DNA from: an uncultured Lachnospiraceae bacterium
Lineage (GTDB): Bacteria > Bacillota > Clostridia > Lachnospirales > Lachnospiraceae
DNA: 6,895 nucleotides
Reading direction: 5' to 3'
Assembly: GCA_958422845.1 (NCBI GenBank)
Contig: CATZPU010000061.1
Location: 1 to 6,895, forward strand
Shown: piece by piece, positions 6,711-6,895 of the stretch
Numbering within the stretch: the stretch's first letter is position 1
Layout of the letters: every line of letters begins with the position of its first letter
The notes under the pieces: generated by a model
What the model was told of the DNA's origin: nothing
The model's input: the letters and a program-made list of their open reading frames with translations, nothing else
The model's database searches: none
Position numbers and translations under genes: made by a program

Positions 6711-6745
6711 GTTGAGGTTTTTTTAACAAATGAAGATACCTCGAC
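6711..6745 (+). promoter_or_regulatory. Hairpin at the 5' end of the gap leader
   Basis: GTTGAGGT (6711-6718) pairs with ACCTCGAC (6738-6745) over 8 bp with one G-U pair, around a 19-nt loop that begins with six T. It sits within a few bases of the predicted 5' end of the gap mRNA. It has no T-run after the stem, so it is not a terminator; a role in mRNA stability or regulation is only inferred. Confidence 0.4.
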
Positions 6746-6755
6746 ATTTACCTAA

Positions 6756-6895
<140 letters not shown>

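Overview
The window looks like chromosomal DNA from a low-to-mid GC Clostridia member, most likely a Lachnospiraceae-type gut anaerobe. The reasons are a fused SecDF, strong AGGAGG-type ribosome binding sites, sigma-A-like promoters, a large AAA-ATPase-like/PD-(D/E)XK protein of a kind abundant in these bacteria, and a type I GAPDH with its own leader. The assignment is by gene content and style only; no search was run.

Layout, left to right. (1) The 3' part of a fused secDF protein-export gene (+, cut by the window start). (2) A long hairpin directly in front of recJ. (3) recJ (+), a single-strand-specific 5'-3' exonuclease with all DHH/DHHA1 motifs and an unusual charged insert after the DHH motif. 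(4) A near-consensus promoter followed by a solitary, more A+T-rich gene for an AAA-ATPase-like domain fused to a PD-(D/E)XK nuclease-like domain (+). (5) An 82-nt, nearly perfect inverted repeat between convergent genes. (6) On the minus strand, a probable two-gene unit: a PHP-family phosphoesterase (histidinol-phosphatase-like) followed after 37 nt by a small, very basic, secreted protein of unknown function. (7) A divergent intergenic region with a promoter for each side, then the first 36 codons of gap (+, cut by the window end).

secDF, recJ and gap are housekeeping genes for protein export, DNA repair and glycolysis. The stretch from about 3.4 to 5.2 kb looks like accessory DNA placed behind recJ, where related genomes often carry apt and a relA/spoT homolog. 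The ATPase-nuclease gene has its own promoter, an AT-richer composition and a large palindrome at its 3' end, which fits a mobile or defence-related gene, but its function is not known. No CRISPR array, tRNA, rRNA, transposase or known multi-gene defence system was seen. The points most worth a second look are the ATPase-nuclease, the 82-nt palindrome, the SecF motif with Ala in place of the usual Asp, the RecJ insert and the basic secreted protein paired with a PHP phosphoesterase.
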